Source of the DNA: Ignavibacteria bacterium UBA2373
GTDB lineage: Bacteria; Bacteroidota; Ignavibacteria; Kapaibacteriales; UBA961
Length of the DNA: 32,617 nucleotides
NCBI GenBank assembly: GCA_002344005.1
Contig: DDTD01000024.1
Location: forward strand, 25,421-58,037
Direction: 5' to 3'
Every line of letters begins with the position of its first letter. The stretch's first letter is position 1. This document shows positions 1 to 8,288 of this stretch, piece by piece. A program made the translations under genes and the position numbers. The notes under the pieces are model-generated. The model was not told where the DNA came from. It did not search any database and saw nothing but the letters and a program-made list of their open reading frames with translations.

Positions 1-30
1 GGTGCGCTAACCGGACTGCGCTACGCCCCG
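1..30 (-). tRNA. tRNA, 5' part only, probably tRNA-Pro
   Basis: Read on the minus strand from base 30, the sequence gives a 7-nt acceptor strand CGGGGCG, then T8 A9, a D-stem GCGC, a D-loop AGTCCGGTTA, the matching GCGC, and A26 followed by CC of the anticodon stem. The rest of the tRNA, including the anticodon, lies outside the window. A C at position 1 with this D-arm is typical of bacterial tRNA-Pro, but the isotype is inferred from the 5' half only. The box at 44-51 (GATTTTTG on the minus strand) is one base off the TAnnTTTG promoter element and may serve it. Confidence 0.72.
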
Positions 31-93
31 TATCAAAGAGTTGCAAAAATCGGAAATTTTTTCATATAAATCATCATTTGAGGACAAATAATT

Positions 94-1185
94 GTGAAAT
101 TTTTTATGGTCTTTATCGGAACATTGCTACTAACTGTTGCTAATTCAGTACTTGCGCAAAATGGTAGTGATATGAGAAGTTTTCGCGAAAAGGCAGATAT
201 AGAAATGGCAAAACGAAATTATAGTGAAGCGGCACTCTATTATGAGCGATGGCTTGAGGCAATGCCGCGTGATGCAGAAGCTGCTTTAGCTTTGGCGCGA
301 TGCAAACTGATGCTCCAAGAAAATGAGTCAGCAATCTATGCATTTGAAAAAGCTGCACGCATCGGTTATGCACGACCGGAGATTATCAATGCCGACACTG
401 CATTTCGTCGTTTGATTGGGCAGAAACGCTTTGATAAAGCACGTCAGCTCATTGAACAAAATAAATCCGATATGGAGATATTCCCATTTCGCTATGTGCC
501 GCAAACTCGCTTAGGACGATATCGCATTGCCTATCCGCCTGCATACTCGCCTAATAAACGCTATAATCTCATTGTCATGCTTCATGGTAATGGTAATGAC
601 CCCGTCCTAATGTTACGTTTAGCGCAGCAAATGTCAATCGAAGATGCGATTGTCATTGCTCCAGAAGCGGCATACTTAAAGTTTCGCGAATCTGCATCAA
701 CGTTTGTAGAAAAATATTCAGCGGCAGGGGAAGATAGAAATTTCCCTGATTCACTCAAAGATGAGGTTATTGATTTTTCTGCACAATGGTACCATAGCAT
801 TATTGAGGATGCTCAATCCTTTTTACCATTAAAAACAGCATTGCCATTGATTGTAGGTTTTTCCCAAGGTGGTTTTTATGCTTCTGTTATTGCAACACGC
901 TATCCGCATCGCTATGCCGGCGTGGTTACAATATGCGCGAGTATGTATAGCGAAGGAAAAGTTATTGACAATTTGAAGAATCTCAGAAAATATGGTATGC
1001 CGGCTTTGGTGATGCATAGCATTGATGATCCTGTCGTACCGTTTCAGACGGGAGAATTATTAGCGGCAGCGATGCAAAATGAAAAGATTGATGTTGAATT
1101 TTTCTCTTATCAAGGGGGACATTGGATAAATAATGAAGCATTGGAAAATCTAAAAACCTGGATAAAAAGTCATTTACCTAAGTGA
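94..1185 (+). CDS. Secreted TPR-containing alpha/beta hydrolase (esterase-like)
   Basis: Predicted exported hydrolase of 363 residues. A signal peptide covers about residues 1-21, with likely cleavage after VLA. Residues about 28-95 look like tetratricopeptide helices, a protein-interaction module. Residues about 140-363 form an alpha/beta-hydrolase domain of the phospholipase/carboxylesterase or dienelactone hydrolase type. It has HGNGN at the oxyanion strand (164-168), the nucleophile elbow GFSQGG (Ser257), Asp312 in the DDPV segment and His343 in GGHW, so the triad looks complete. The start is GTG, with GAGGA nine bases upstream (80-84); an ATG four codons in (106) is the alternative. It stands alone, divergent from the tRNA and convergent with the lipoprotein gene. 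The substrate cannot be told; an ester, or an enterochelin-esterase-like activity, is possible. Confidence 0.8.
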   Translation: MKFFMVFIGTLLLTVANSVLAQNGSDMRSFREKADIEMAKRNYSEAALYYERWLEAMPRDAEAALALARCKLMLQENESAIYAFEKAARIGYARPEIINADTAFRRLIGQKRFDKARQLIEQNKSDMEIFPFRYVPQTRLGRYRIAYPPAYSPNKRYNLIVMLHGNGNDPVLMLRLAQQMSIEDAIVIAPEAAYLKFRESASTFVEKYSAAGEDRNFPDSLKDEVIDFSAQWYHSIIEDAQSFLPLKTALPLIVGFSQGGFYASVIATRYPHRYAGVVTICASMYSEGKVIDNLKNLRKYGMPALVMHSIDDPVVPFQTGELLAAAMQNEKIDVEFFSYQGGHWINNEALENLKTWIKSHLPK

Positions 1186-1330
1186 TAGCCAAAGCAGAAT
1201 ATAACATATTTTTAGAAATAGTTGAAATATAGTTTCTTCCGTAAAAATTCTATTGCGGAGAGAAATAAGTACGCACTATTAATCAAATGAGTATTCTTTA
1301 ATTCATCGTCTGAATCAGAAATTCATTGGG

Positions 1331-1349
1331 AAAAAAGGTCAACCACCTT
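1331..1349 (-). terminator. Possible terminator of the lipoprotein gene
   Basis: On the minus strand AAGGT, a 5-base loop and ACCTT form a short hairpin ending in a run of six T (1331-1336). It lies about 70 bases after the lipoprotein stop. The stem is only 5 bp, so support is weak. The rest of the gap 1186-1419 shows nothing else recognisable. Confidence 0.35.
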
Positions 1350-1419
1350 AACTCTCGAAGAGGCAAAGTAGATGGACAATTTAAGGCAAAGGATAACAAA
1401 CCATAACAAAGAATTGTAA

Positions 1420-2319
1420 TTAATATTGCCATGACAATTGTTCATTGTCACCGATATAGTAGTGATTGCCGCTGGTCGTCGTAAGATCAGTTATTCGTTT
1501 CGTTTGTGGCTCGAATATCGTAATTTTTCCGGTTAATTCAACAGAATTGAGTGCTGCAATATATTTGCTGTCGGGGGACCAAACGGGCATTCTGAAATAG
1601 CGTCCGCTCACATACAGTTGAGTAGGATTTGATCCATCAATACCCATTGTCCATAGCTGCCCATCACGAATAAAAGCGATGAAATTACCATCAGGACTTA
1701 CACTTGGGTCGCTCACATTCGGAAAATCAGGACCGACACGTTTCATTGATGAAAAATCTGGTGTTACTTTATAAATTCCATTGTTCATAGATGTCCAGCC
1801 GGCAACCACAATAGAACCATCAGGTGACCAACTTGGTGAAATCATTGGTTGTGATTGGTTGTAATCGCCAATAGTTGCCACAAGTGAGCCATCGCTACTG
1901 TTTATAACGTATGAATTAGGGTTATACACATTATCACCCTCGTACACAATGTATTGTTGATTGTAAGATACGCGAGGTCTATTCATGTACTGTCTATATT
2001 TGGGTCCTGTGTAATCAGTCCCTGACAATATAGTATTCCTGTTTGCGCCTGTCATGTCGCTGCGCATAAGTCGAACTATCGGATATTGTTCTACCGCAAG
2101 CATGTCTCCATTTGCAAACATATCGGGGTGCCGAGCATTCGTAAATAATTTGGCAGATGTTATAGTGCTAAGATTTAATCGGTACATTTCTCCGGCATGT
2201 GAATAGTAGATAAATCCCTTAAAACTTTTTGTATCGGGGGCTGTCGTGTCAGAATTCGAACAACCTGAAATTAATACTATACCGCATAATAAAACTATGC
2301 TTACCATTCTTTGTAACAT
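1420..2319 (-). CDS. Lipoprotein with TolB/WD40-like beta-propeller repeats
   Basis: Predicted lipoprotein of 299 residues. The start chosen is the ATG at 2319: GGAG lies five bases upstream, and it places a hydrophobic signal and lipobox (LISGC, lipidated Cys20) right at the N-terminus. A longer open frame reaches 2415 but would bury the signal peptide. The mature protein has repeated blades with SPDG-type turns (PSWSPDGS, PSVSPDGN, PVWSPDSK), characteristic of the PD40/TolB-like propeller also seen in oligopeptidase and tricorn N-domains. It is probably a periplasmic or surface binding or scaffold protein; no enzymatic motif is visible. It is a single gene, facing the TPR/esterase gene tail to tail. 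The partner or ligand is unknown. Confidence 0.78.
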   Translation of the reverse strand: MLQRMVSIVLLCGIVLISGCSNSDTTAPDTKSFKGFIYYSHAGEMYRLNLSTITSAKLFTNARHPDMFANGDMLAVEQYPIVRLMRSDMTGANRNTILSGTDYTGPKYRQYMNRPRVSYNQQYIVYEGDNVYNPNSYVINSSDGSLVATIGDYNQSQPMISPSWSPDGSIVVAGWTSMNNGIYKVTPDFSSMKRVGPDFPNVSDPSVSPDGNFIAFIRDGQLWTMGIDGSNPTQLYVSGRYFRMPVWSPDSKYIAALNSVELTGKITIFEPQTKRITDLTTTSGNHYYIGDNEQLSWQY

Positions 2320-2324
2320 TGCTA

Positions 2325-2328
2325 CTCC
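2325..2328 (-). promoter_or_regulatory. Shine-Dalgarno site deciding the lipoprotein start
   Basis: GGAG on the minus strand, five bases before the ATG at 2319. It supports the internal start over the longer open frame. Confidence 0.6.
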
Positions 2329-2527
2329 ATATAAATTGTTAAAATACTTGTTACATTCGCTTTTGAAGTGTGTAAATAGAATGTATTTGTCTTTTGATAC
2401 ATTATGACTGTACATAAAAATATCTCATTGTTTGTTGCTTATGCGTATCTACACCACGAATTAGCCGGTTTTAGAGTATTCAATGTTTTAAGTCCATGCA
2501 AATAAAGAAAATGAATCCTGAAAATCG

Positions 2528-2561
2528 TTGTGATAATTTTAATTGAGGTATAAAATCACAA
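2528..2561 (-). terminator. Bulged stem-loop after the glycosylasparaginase-like gene
   Basis: TTGTGA (2528-2533) pairs with TCACAA (2556-2561). Inside it TTTTA (2537-2541) pairs with TAAAA (2551-2555), leaving a 3-nt bulge and a 9-nt loop, about 11 bp in all. It begins 26 bases past the stop at 2588. On the minus strand it is followed only by CGATTTTC, so the T-tract is poor. It could be a weak terminator, an mRNA 3' stabiliser, or an operator for the lipoprotein gene. The remainder of the 2320-2587 gap shows no other clear signal. Confidence 0.38.
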
Positions 2562-2587
2562 ATTATGTATTTCTCACATATTCCGGT

Positions 2588-3451
2588 TTATGGTGTTTCG
2601 AGGTATTGTGCATCGCAAAGCTTATGTCCTTCAGGTGTGGAAAGTGCATATTGAAAACCATCTTTTAAAGAAAATGCACCGTAATTACCATGAATATCAA
2701 GAGCAATAAATCCTACCTGATATTCAGACCAATCTTTTTGTTGTTGTGCAAGTCGTTTTGCCGCCATTATGCATGCCTGTTGGGCAGTAGCACCATTGCG
2801 CATATATTCGACAATAAGAAAAGAACCACACATTTTCATAACGGATTCACCGCGACCTGTTGCTGCTGCTGCGCCCACTGAGCCGTCCACATATAAACCT
2901 GCTCCGATAATAGGACTGTCACCAACGCGACCGTGCATTTTCCATGCTATCCCGCTGGTTGTGCTGGCTCCTGCTAATAATCCGGTAGAATCCATGGCAA
3001 GCATACAAATAGTATCGTGATTTTCCCAATTTATTTCCGAAAATTCCTGCTTTTTTTTCCATTGCTTCCATCGTGTACGTGCATCGTCAGTCAATAGAAA
3101 TTCTCTGTTTATTCCTTGTGATTCAGCAAATTGTGACGCTCCTTCACCTACCAGCATCACATGATTCGTGCGTTCCATGACACGCCGTGCAAGTGTAATT
3201 GGATGTTTAATATCTTTCACATACGCCACAGAACCACAATTACCATAATGATCCATGATGCAAGCATCCAAAGTGACAATACCACTCTTGTCGGGTAAGC
3301 CGCCATAGCCGACACTTCGTACTTCGGGGTCTGCTTCGCAATGCCTTACGCCATGTTCAACAGCATCTAATGCAGTGCCGTTTTGTGCAATAATTTCCCA
3401 AGCGACTTTATTCGCAGGTAATCCAAAATTCCATGTTGAAATAGCTATCAT
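2588..3451 (-). CDS. Glycosylasparaginase / isoaspartyl peptidase-type Ntn-hydrolase
   Basis: Member of the asparaginase-2 (Ntn-hydrolase) family, 287 residues. These enzymes are made as a precursor that cuts itself, exposing a Thr that hydrolyses N4-(beta-GlcNAc)-L-asparagine or beta-aspartyl peptides. The cleavage site NHDTI is visible with the nucleophile at Thr147, followed by the substrate-binding stretch HGRVGDSP (Arg175, Asp178) and GAAAATGRGE (193-202). The HDTI form resembles the glycosylasparaginase branch more than the isoaspartyl-peptidase branch. There is no signal peptide, so it should act in the cytoplasm. It follows the short-chain dehydrogenase by 18 bases with no Shine-Dalgarno and is probably cotranscribed. 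Exact substrate preference is not determinable here. Confidence 0.85.
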   Translation of the reverse strand: MIAISTWNFGLPANKVAWEIIAQNGTALDAVEHGVRHCEADPEVRSVGYGGLPDKSGIVTLDACIMDHYGNCGSVAYVKDIKHPITLARRVMERTNHVMLVGEGASQFAESQGINREFLLTDDARTRWKQWKKKQEFSEINWENHDTICMLAMDSTGLLAGASTTSGIAWKMHGRVGDSPIIGAGLYVDGSVGAAAATGRGESVMKMCGSFLIVEYMRNGATAQQACIMAAKRLAQQQKDWSEYQVGFIALDIHGNYGAFSLKDGFQYALSTPEGHKLCDAQYLETP

Positions 3452-3469
3452 AATTATTAAAAATAAAAA

Positions 3470-4147
3470 TTAAAGAGTTCCCAAAAGTGGAAGTATGGCA
3501 CCATTTATTCCCTTACCGGCATCGGATGATAAAAATACCATTGTTTTTGCAATATCATCCGGATCAGTCCAATAATGTTCCTCACCATTTTCAGCCCATG
3601 ATATGTTTGATTTTGTGCGAATAATGCCCGGCACAATACAATTAGCGCGAATATTATGATGCTTACCTTCTTCGGCTGCCGTTTTTGTTAATGAAATTAC
3701 AGCAGCTTTGGCAGCAGAATATGCACTTTTATTCACTTGGGCTTGTAGTGCAGATTGTGAAGCAACAGTGATAATGACACCGCCATTATTTTGAGAAAAA
3801 TACCGCATTCCTTCCCGAAGTATGAGAAATGTGGAAAGTGTATTAAGCGTGAACATATCGTGCAATGTTGCTGTTGTTGTGTCTGTAAGTGGAGTGCCTG
3901 CTTTTATTCCTCCTACAAGATGGATTATCGCATGATATGTATGGGAAGAACATAAAGAAATAACATCGTTTTCATCTGTACTGTCACAGTGTATTTCAGT
4001 AATATTTTTATGATTGCGTAATGAATCGTGAAGGGGAGTTCGATGTGTGGCAGCTATAATATTCCAATCATTTTTCAAAAATTCAGCAATGACGGATTGC
4101 GCCACTTCCCCTGATGCACCTGTGATTATGACGTTTTTTTTCTCCAT
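3470..4147 (-). CDS. Short-chain dehydrogenase/reductase (SDR)
   Basis: NAD(P)-dependent oxidoreductase of the SDR superfamily, 225 residues from the ATG at 4147. An upstream in-frame ATG at 4180 is possible, but the Rossmann strand begins just after MEKKNVIITG. The nucleotide loop reads TGASGEVA, an atypical TGxxGxx(A) form with the last glycine replaced by Ala. Catalytic Ser130, Tyr143 and Lys147 are present in the usual S-x12-Y-x3-K spacing (VASQS ... YSAAK). The usual NNAG motif is replaced by HLVGG. The C-terminal substrate loop is short. It is first in a likely two-gene unit with the glycosylasparaginase-like gene. The substrate cannot be assigned. Confidence 0.82.
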   Translation of the reverse strand: MEKKNVIITGASGEVAQSVIAEFLKNDWNIIAATHRTPLHDSLRNHKNITEIHCDSTDENDVISLCSSHTYHAIIHLVGGIKAGTPLTDTTTATLHDMFTLNTLSTFLILREGMRYFSQNNGGVIITVASQSALQAQVNKSAYSAAKAAVISLTKTAAEEGKHHNIRANCIVPGIIRTKSNISWAENGEEHYWTDPDDIAKTMVFLSSDAGKGINGAILPLLGTL

Positions 4148-4304
4148 AAGATTACATCTCATATTGTCGCAGTTGAACATTGCGATATTTCATTGTATTA
4201 TATCGTATAGAATCAGATTTGATGTGCCGCAAATAGACCATAATTTTATCTGAAATTAATAGACTTTTTTAGCATGTAAAAAAATGAATACAGGAATAAA
4301 TCAC

Positions 4305-7300
4305 TTAATCCAATAATTCTTCACCCTGCATTTCATCTTCGATATCTTCACAATCGTATTGACGTTTTTTTCGCGATACCTTTGGTGAAGGCGATTCACC
4401 GCCGGATAATGCATTGATTGCCTTTTGTTCGAGAGCTGCACGTAAATTCTTGTCACGTAACCGCATTTTTTCGTCAGTTGTTCTGTCAAAATACATAATA
4501 CCATCCACGAAAGTGTGTTCCACACGTGCAAAATTGGATAAAGGATGGGAACTCCATACAACGATGTCTGCATCTTTTCCTTTTTCTAAACTGCCTGTTT
4601 TGTCTTGTACACGTAATTGAATTGCAGGGTTAAGAGTTACCATTTTTAATGCTTCTGTTTCCGACACTTTACCGTATTTCACTGCTTTACCGGCTTCTTG
4701 ATTCAAACGTCTTGCCATTTCGGCATCATCGCTGTTGATAGACGTAACAACGCCTTGTTCATGAAGTATTGCGGGATTTTGCGGTATGGCATCATAGACC
4801 TCAAATTTATATGCCCACCAATCGGCGAAAGAAGAAGCCGTTGTGCCATGTTTTGCCATTTCAGATGCTAATTTATACCCTTCAAGAATATGGGTAAAGT
4901 TCTGAATTTTAAAATTAAATTCTTCAGCAAGACGCATGAGCATTAATATTTCGGACTGTACATAAGAGTGACAATGAATGAATCGTTTGCTTCGGAGAAT
5001 TTCCAAGAGAATGTCTAATTGAATATCTCGTCGCGGCGGCAGTGAATTTGCTTTATCCTTTGCAGACATTCCATCATACTCTTTCATTTTTTTCTCATAT
5101 TCGAGAGCCGCTTGAAAACCATCGCGCATAATTTCTTCAACACCCATTCTTGTCTGCGGATAACGTGATGTAAAGTTATCGCCCCAATGACTTTGTTTTA
5201 CATTTTCACCGAGAGCAAATTTAATTGTACCTTCGGCATCAGCAAATTTTATATTATCGGCATCGCTGCCCCAGCGTAATTTTATTAATTGTAATTGTCC
5301 GCCTATCGGATTTGCCGAACCATGTAATAAATGGGATGAAGTAACACCGCCCGCTAATTGTCGGTAAATATTAATATCGTCAGGTTGCAGAACATCGCCA
5401 ATGCGTACTTCGGCAGTGACTGCATGAGTACCTTCATTGACACCGGATTCTATGGCAATATGGGAATGTTCATCAATAATACCGGGTGTTATATGTTTAC
5501 CTGTCGCATCAATCACGGTGTCTGCTTTTGAGGAAAGATTTGTGCCAACTGCAGCAATTTTCCCATTGGCTATTAAGACATCGCCTTTTTCAATTATTTC
5601 TCCATTAGCAGAGCAAGTCCAAATTTTTGCATTTTTCAGCAATACACTTTTCTGAACCGGTTTATCACGTAAGCCAAATGGTGAATCGGGCATTAATGTG
5701 CGATGTAAAACTGTAGGTTTAGGCTTTTGAATTGTATCTTTTGTCGAAGCCACAAAGGCAGAATCACGGCGAGCAGTCCATGAAACACGTTTATTGTCCG
5801 GAAAAATAATAGTACCTTTTGCCGATAAAGAATCCATAGTACCGGAAGCACGTAATTTTCCTTCATAACCCAATGAGTCACCGGAAAATGAAAATTGCAC
5901 TGAAGTATTTGTATATGAAAAATCGGCATTAATATCTTTAGTGTTGGCGATCATTTTGGCTCGGGGATTATTGCGCTCTCCGCTTATTTTTACGGTAAAG
6001 TTTTGGGGAATAGTTTCAATAGCTACAGTCCATTTCCCACGAATATCATACGTATTGTTTTTTTTGACTGTAAATTCTTTTCCGGCGACAAATGTTGAAT
6101 ATATTGAGGTTTTTTCATCAAAAATATCACCGTCTGTCATGAGTAAATTAGCTATTTTACCTTTTTCTACGGAACCTAAGATATCAGCTATACCAAGCAT
6201 TTTTGCGGGTTGTTGTGTCAGTGCTGCAAGTGCTTTTTCTTTTGATAATCCATAAGAAATTGCTTTTCGAATATTAGGTAAAAAGTCTGATTTGTTTTTT
6301 AAGGAACGTGTAGTAAAGCTGAACGAAATGCCTACAGAATCAAGTCTGTAAGGATTTGCCGGAGCTGCATCCCAGTGCAGTAAATCTTCAAGAGAAATAT
6401 CTTCGGCGCGATCGGCGGTAGAAACATCCGGCACTGCAGGGAAATTTACCGGTAGTATAAGTGTTGGTTTAATAGTGCTTAAAGAAGATAAACGGCGATA
6501 TTCAAAACCATTGCCGATATAAATAATGGGTAAAGAAAATTCTTTTGCAATTTTATCACCCCTCAAAATTGTATGTTCATTATTCGTTTCAAAAAAGAAG
6601 GGTCTTTTTTTGTCAATATCTTCGGCAAGTGCCTCTAATGAAGAATTAATTTCCGGTGGTGAAATAGCTGATTGTTTAGCTATGGAATGTGCTTTTGCAT
6701 ACCATTGTGCATCATAGAATGCTTGACGAAGTAAGGCAATACTGCCCATCATTGAGGACGGGTATGGATTGGGTGAGTTCCCTTTGCGTAAGGACATCCA
6801 TTGTCCAACAGAATGGCGCAGCATAATTGTTGAAGCACTGCCTTCTCTCATCAATATTATTGCCGAATGTCCCCGTAAAATACCATCGGTTGCATTGCAA
6901 TGAGCTGCACCAAATCCTAAGGACATCCATTCTTCGGCGGTTTTTACATCCACATTTGCATAGTCAGCAACATTCTTTTCGGGTCGTATGGCTTCATTCC
7001 AATATTTGGCTCCTCTATCCAGAGGTTGAGCTTTGCCCGGATTGTCTTCATCTTCAGACCCGATTTTTGCTCCTTTGCGGTTCATATCCATATATGGTTC
7101 AATAAATGAGGCATAAACCCACATACCCTTTGCGGAACGAACAGTTGCAGCTTTAGGAATACTTAGATTTGTACCGACATTTTCAATGATGCCATTCTTA
7201 ATAATAATTGTCCCATTTGTAATCTTTACTCCCGGTGAAGGAACAATTGTAATATCCGTAAGAGCATAATATGAGTTCTCCTTTGCACGTAAGCCGTCAA

Positions 7301-7385
7301 TATCAGCCGTTTGCACAGGAATTTGTGCATATACCCACAAAGGCATCATCAGTACGATAATAACTGTAAAAACAAAGTTTTTCAT
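4305..7385 (-). CDS. Exported tandem amidohydrolase (imidazolonepropionase-like), two domains
   Basis: A 1026-residue protein with a signal peptide (residues 1-20, cut after VYA). It contains two amidohydrolase-like units. Unit one spans about 40-440 and ends in the typical GSVEKGKIANLLMTDGD tail. A beta-rich linker of about 450-545 follows. Unit two spans about 580-970 and ends in GSLEKGKDADIVVW. Unit two keeps the metal site: EHSH (His640, His642), His804/His806 in HCHSY, His832 and Asp886 in NSDDAE. Unit one has EPYMD where H-x-H should be, so it is probably not catalytic. Related long amidohydrolases are common in Bacteroidota; the likely substrates are cyclic amides or peptides, but this is inference. 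The C-terminus is charged. It is a single gene with its own promoter-like box upstream, and 157 bases separate it from the dehydrogenase. Confidence 0.83.
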   Translation of the reverse strand: MKNFVFTVIIVLMMPLWVYAQIPVQTADIDGLRAKENSYYALTDITIVPSPGVKITNGTIIIKNGIIENVGTNLSIPKAATVRSAKGMWVYASFIEPYMDMNRKGAKIGSEDEDNPGKAQPLDRGAKYWNEAIRPEKNVADYANVDVKTAEEWMSLGFGAAHCNATDGILRGHSAIILMREGSASTIMLRHSVGQWMSLRKGNSPNPYPSSMMGSIALLRQAFYDAQWYAKAHSIAKQSAISPPEINSSLEALAEDIDKKRPFFFETNNEHTILRGDKIAKEFSLPIIYIGNGFEYRRLSSLSTIKPTLILPVNFPAVPDVSTADRAEDISLEDLLHWDAAPANPYRLDSVGISFSFTTRSLKNKSDFLPNIRKAISYGLSKEKALAALTQQPAKMLGIADILGSVEKGKIANLLMTDGDIFDEKTSIYSTFVAGKEFTVKKNNTYDIRGKWTVAIETIPQNFTVKISGERNNPRAKMIANTKDINADFSYTNTSVQFSFSGDSLGYEGKLRASGTMDSLSAKGTIIFPDNKRVSWTARRDSAFVASTKDTIQKPKPTVLHRTLMPDSPFGLRDKPVQKSVLLKNAKIWTCSANGEIIEKGDVLIANGKIAAVGTNLSSKADTVIDATGKHITPGIIDEHSHIAIESGVNEGTHAVTAEVRIGDVLQPDDINIYRQLAGGVTSSHLLHGSANPIGGQLQLIKLRWGSDADNIKFADAEGTIKFALGENVKQSHWGDNFTSRYPQTRMGVEEIMRDGFQAALEYEKKMKEYDGMSAKDKANSLPPRRDIQLDILLEILRSKRFIHCHSYVQSEILMLMRLAEEFNFKIQNFTHILEGYKLASEMAKHGTTASSFADWWAYKFEVYDAIPQNPAILHEQGVVTSINSDDAEMARRLNQEAGKAVKYGKVSETEALKMVTLNPAIQLRVQDKTGSLEKGKDADIVVWSSHPLSNFARVEHTFVDGIMYFDRTTDEKMRLRDKNLRAALEQKAINALSGGESPSPKVSRKKRQYDCEDIEDEMQGEELLD

Positions 7386-7417
7386 AGTATTGGTTTTTAT
7401 GTGAACAAATTAACGAG

Positions 7418-7425
7418 CAAAAATA
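7418..7425 (-). promoter_or_regulatory. Promoter -7 box (TAnnTTTG type) for the amidohydrolase gene
   Basis: On the minus strand the sequence reads CGTATTTTTGCTC, matching the Bacteroidota TAnnTTTG element and nearly identical to the boxes before typA and rimP. No TTG is found at the expected 19-20 nt upstream distance. The start codon at 7385 lies 32 bases downstream, with no Shine-Dalgarno. Confidence 0.45.
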
Positions 7426-7617
7426 CGGTTTTCGCTTCTACGTGGTGAAAGGATGCAGTGTGTTTTCTTATATCAAAAGAGAGAATCGGGTGGTCTTTTC
7501 ACCGTAGGATCAACACCAAAAGTGCATGAGACTATGAGCATGAGTGACAGAAAGGGGAAGATACCCGATCCGTTATCAATCAGTTCAGTCTGGAGCTAAG
7601 AGTATGATATTCAAATG

Positions 7618-7648
7618 TTGTCTATTTGTCCGCTGCTTCGTACTTTTG
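7618..7648 (+). promoter_or_regulatory. Promoter for apt (TTG-N20-TACTTTTG)
   Basis: TTG at 7618-7620, 20 nt, then TACTTTTG at 7641-7648, again preceded by CG as in the other boxes. It sits 28 bases before the apt ATG. The rest of the 7386-7676 gap shows no riboswitch or RNA gene that I can recognise. Confidence 0.5.
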
Positions 7649-7676
7649 TTTATTATATCACATTAATTTACGAAAT

Positions 7677-8198
7677 ATGAATGTCGCAGACTATATACGT
7701 ACAATCCCCGATTTCCCTAAACCGGGTATTCAATTTCGTGATGTAACGACACTTTTTGGCAATCCACTTGGCTTACAGTCCGCAGCCAATGAGTTAATTA
7801 ACCTTTCACTCAATAAAGGGATAACAAAAGTTGCGGGTATTGATGCTCGCGGGTTCATCATGGGGGGGATATTGGCACAAGCTCTGGGAGTGGGTTTTGT
7901 ACCAATCCGAAAAAAAGGTAAATTACCCTATCATGTCTATCGCGAAGAATATGCTTTGGAATACGGTACGGACAGTATCGAAATCCATCAAGATGCCATT
8001 GAGAAGGGTGAAAAAGTATTATTGCATGATGATCTTCTTGCTACGGGCGGTACAGCAGTAGCAGCAGCACGTCTGATAGAAAAATGTGGAGGTGAGGTTG
8101 TGCAAATTTCTTTCATTGTTGAATTACCTTCTTTGGACGGTAGAGCTAAGTTATCTTCTTATGATGTGCATTCATTAATTGTTTTTGATGGTGAATAA
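7677..8198 (+). CDS. apt: Adenine phosphoribosyltransferase
   Basis: Purine salvage enzyme that joins adenine to PRPP to give AMP and pyrophosphate in the cytoplasm. The 173-residue length is normal for the family. It starts at ATG 7677 with the characteristic N-terminus (YIRTIPDFPKPGI). The open frame continues upstream to a TTG at 7626, but that part is not family-like and overlaps the promoter box. The PRPP-binding loop is HDDLLATGGTA, and FVPIRKKGKLPY is the typical APRT hood segment. There is no Shine-Dalgarno. A run of seven G (7862-7868) falls within the coding sequence. It lies 90 bases before the tricorn-like gene, with which it may be cotranscribed. Confidence 0.95.
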   Translation: MNVADYIRTIPDFPKPGIQFRDVTTLFGNPLGLQSAANELINLSLNKGITKVAGIDARGFIMGGILAQALGVGFVPIRKKGKLPYHVYREEYALEYGTDSIEIHQDAIEKGEKVLLHDDLLATGGTAVAAARLIEKCGGEVVQISFIVELPSLDGRAKLSSYDVHSLIVFDGE

Positions 8199-8288
8199 TA
8201 TAGCCAAGACATGGGTGTATGATATGTCTCGCCATTATTGCTAAAGTTCTATTTCAAACGGCATAAAGCCAAATTTACTTTTATAGTT

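Noticed and set aside
4265..4283. TTTTTTA-GCATG-TAAAAAA palindrome after the amidohydrolase gene
   Set aside because: The stem is A/T only and there is no extra T-run in the right place, so it is too weak to call a terminator.
6827..7105. 92-residue plus-strand frame opposite the amidohydrolase gene
   Set aside because: It is antisense to a well-supported gene, with no recognisable product.
7534..7599. 21-codon ATG-started frame before apt
   Set aside because: It has no ribosome site, no conserved content and lies ahead of the apt promoter; chance is the simplest explanation.
8207..8229. AGACAT ... ATGTCT inverted repeat after apt
   Set aside because: It has only 6 bp, an 11-base loop and no T-run; it may be chance.
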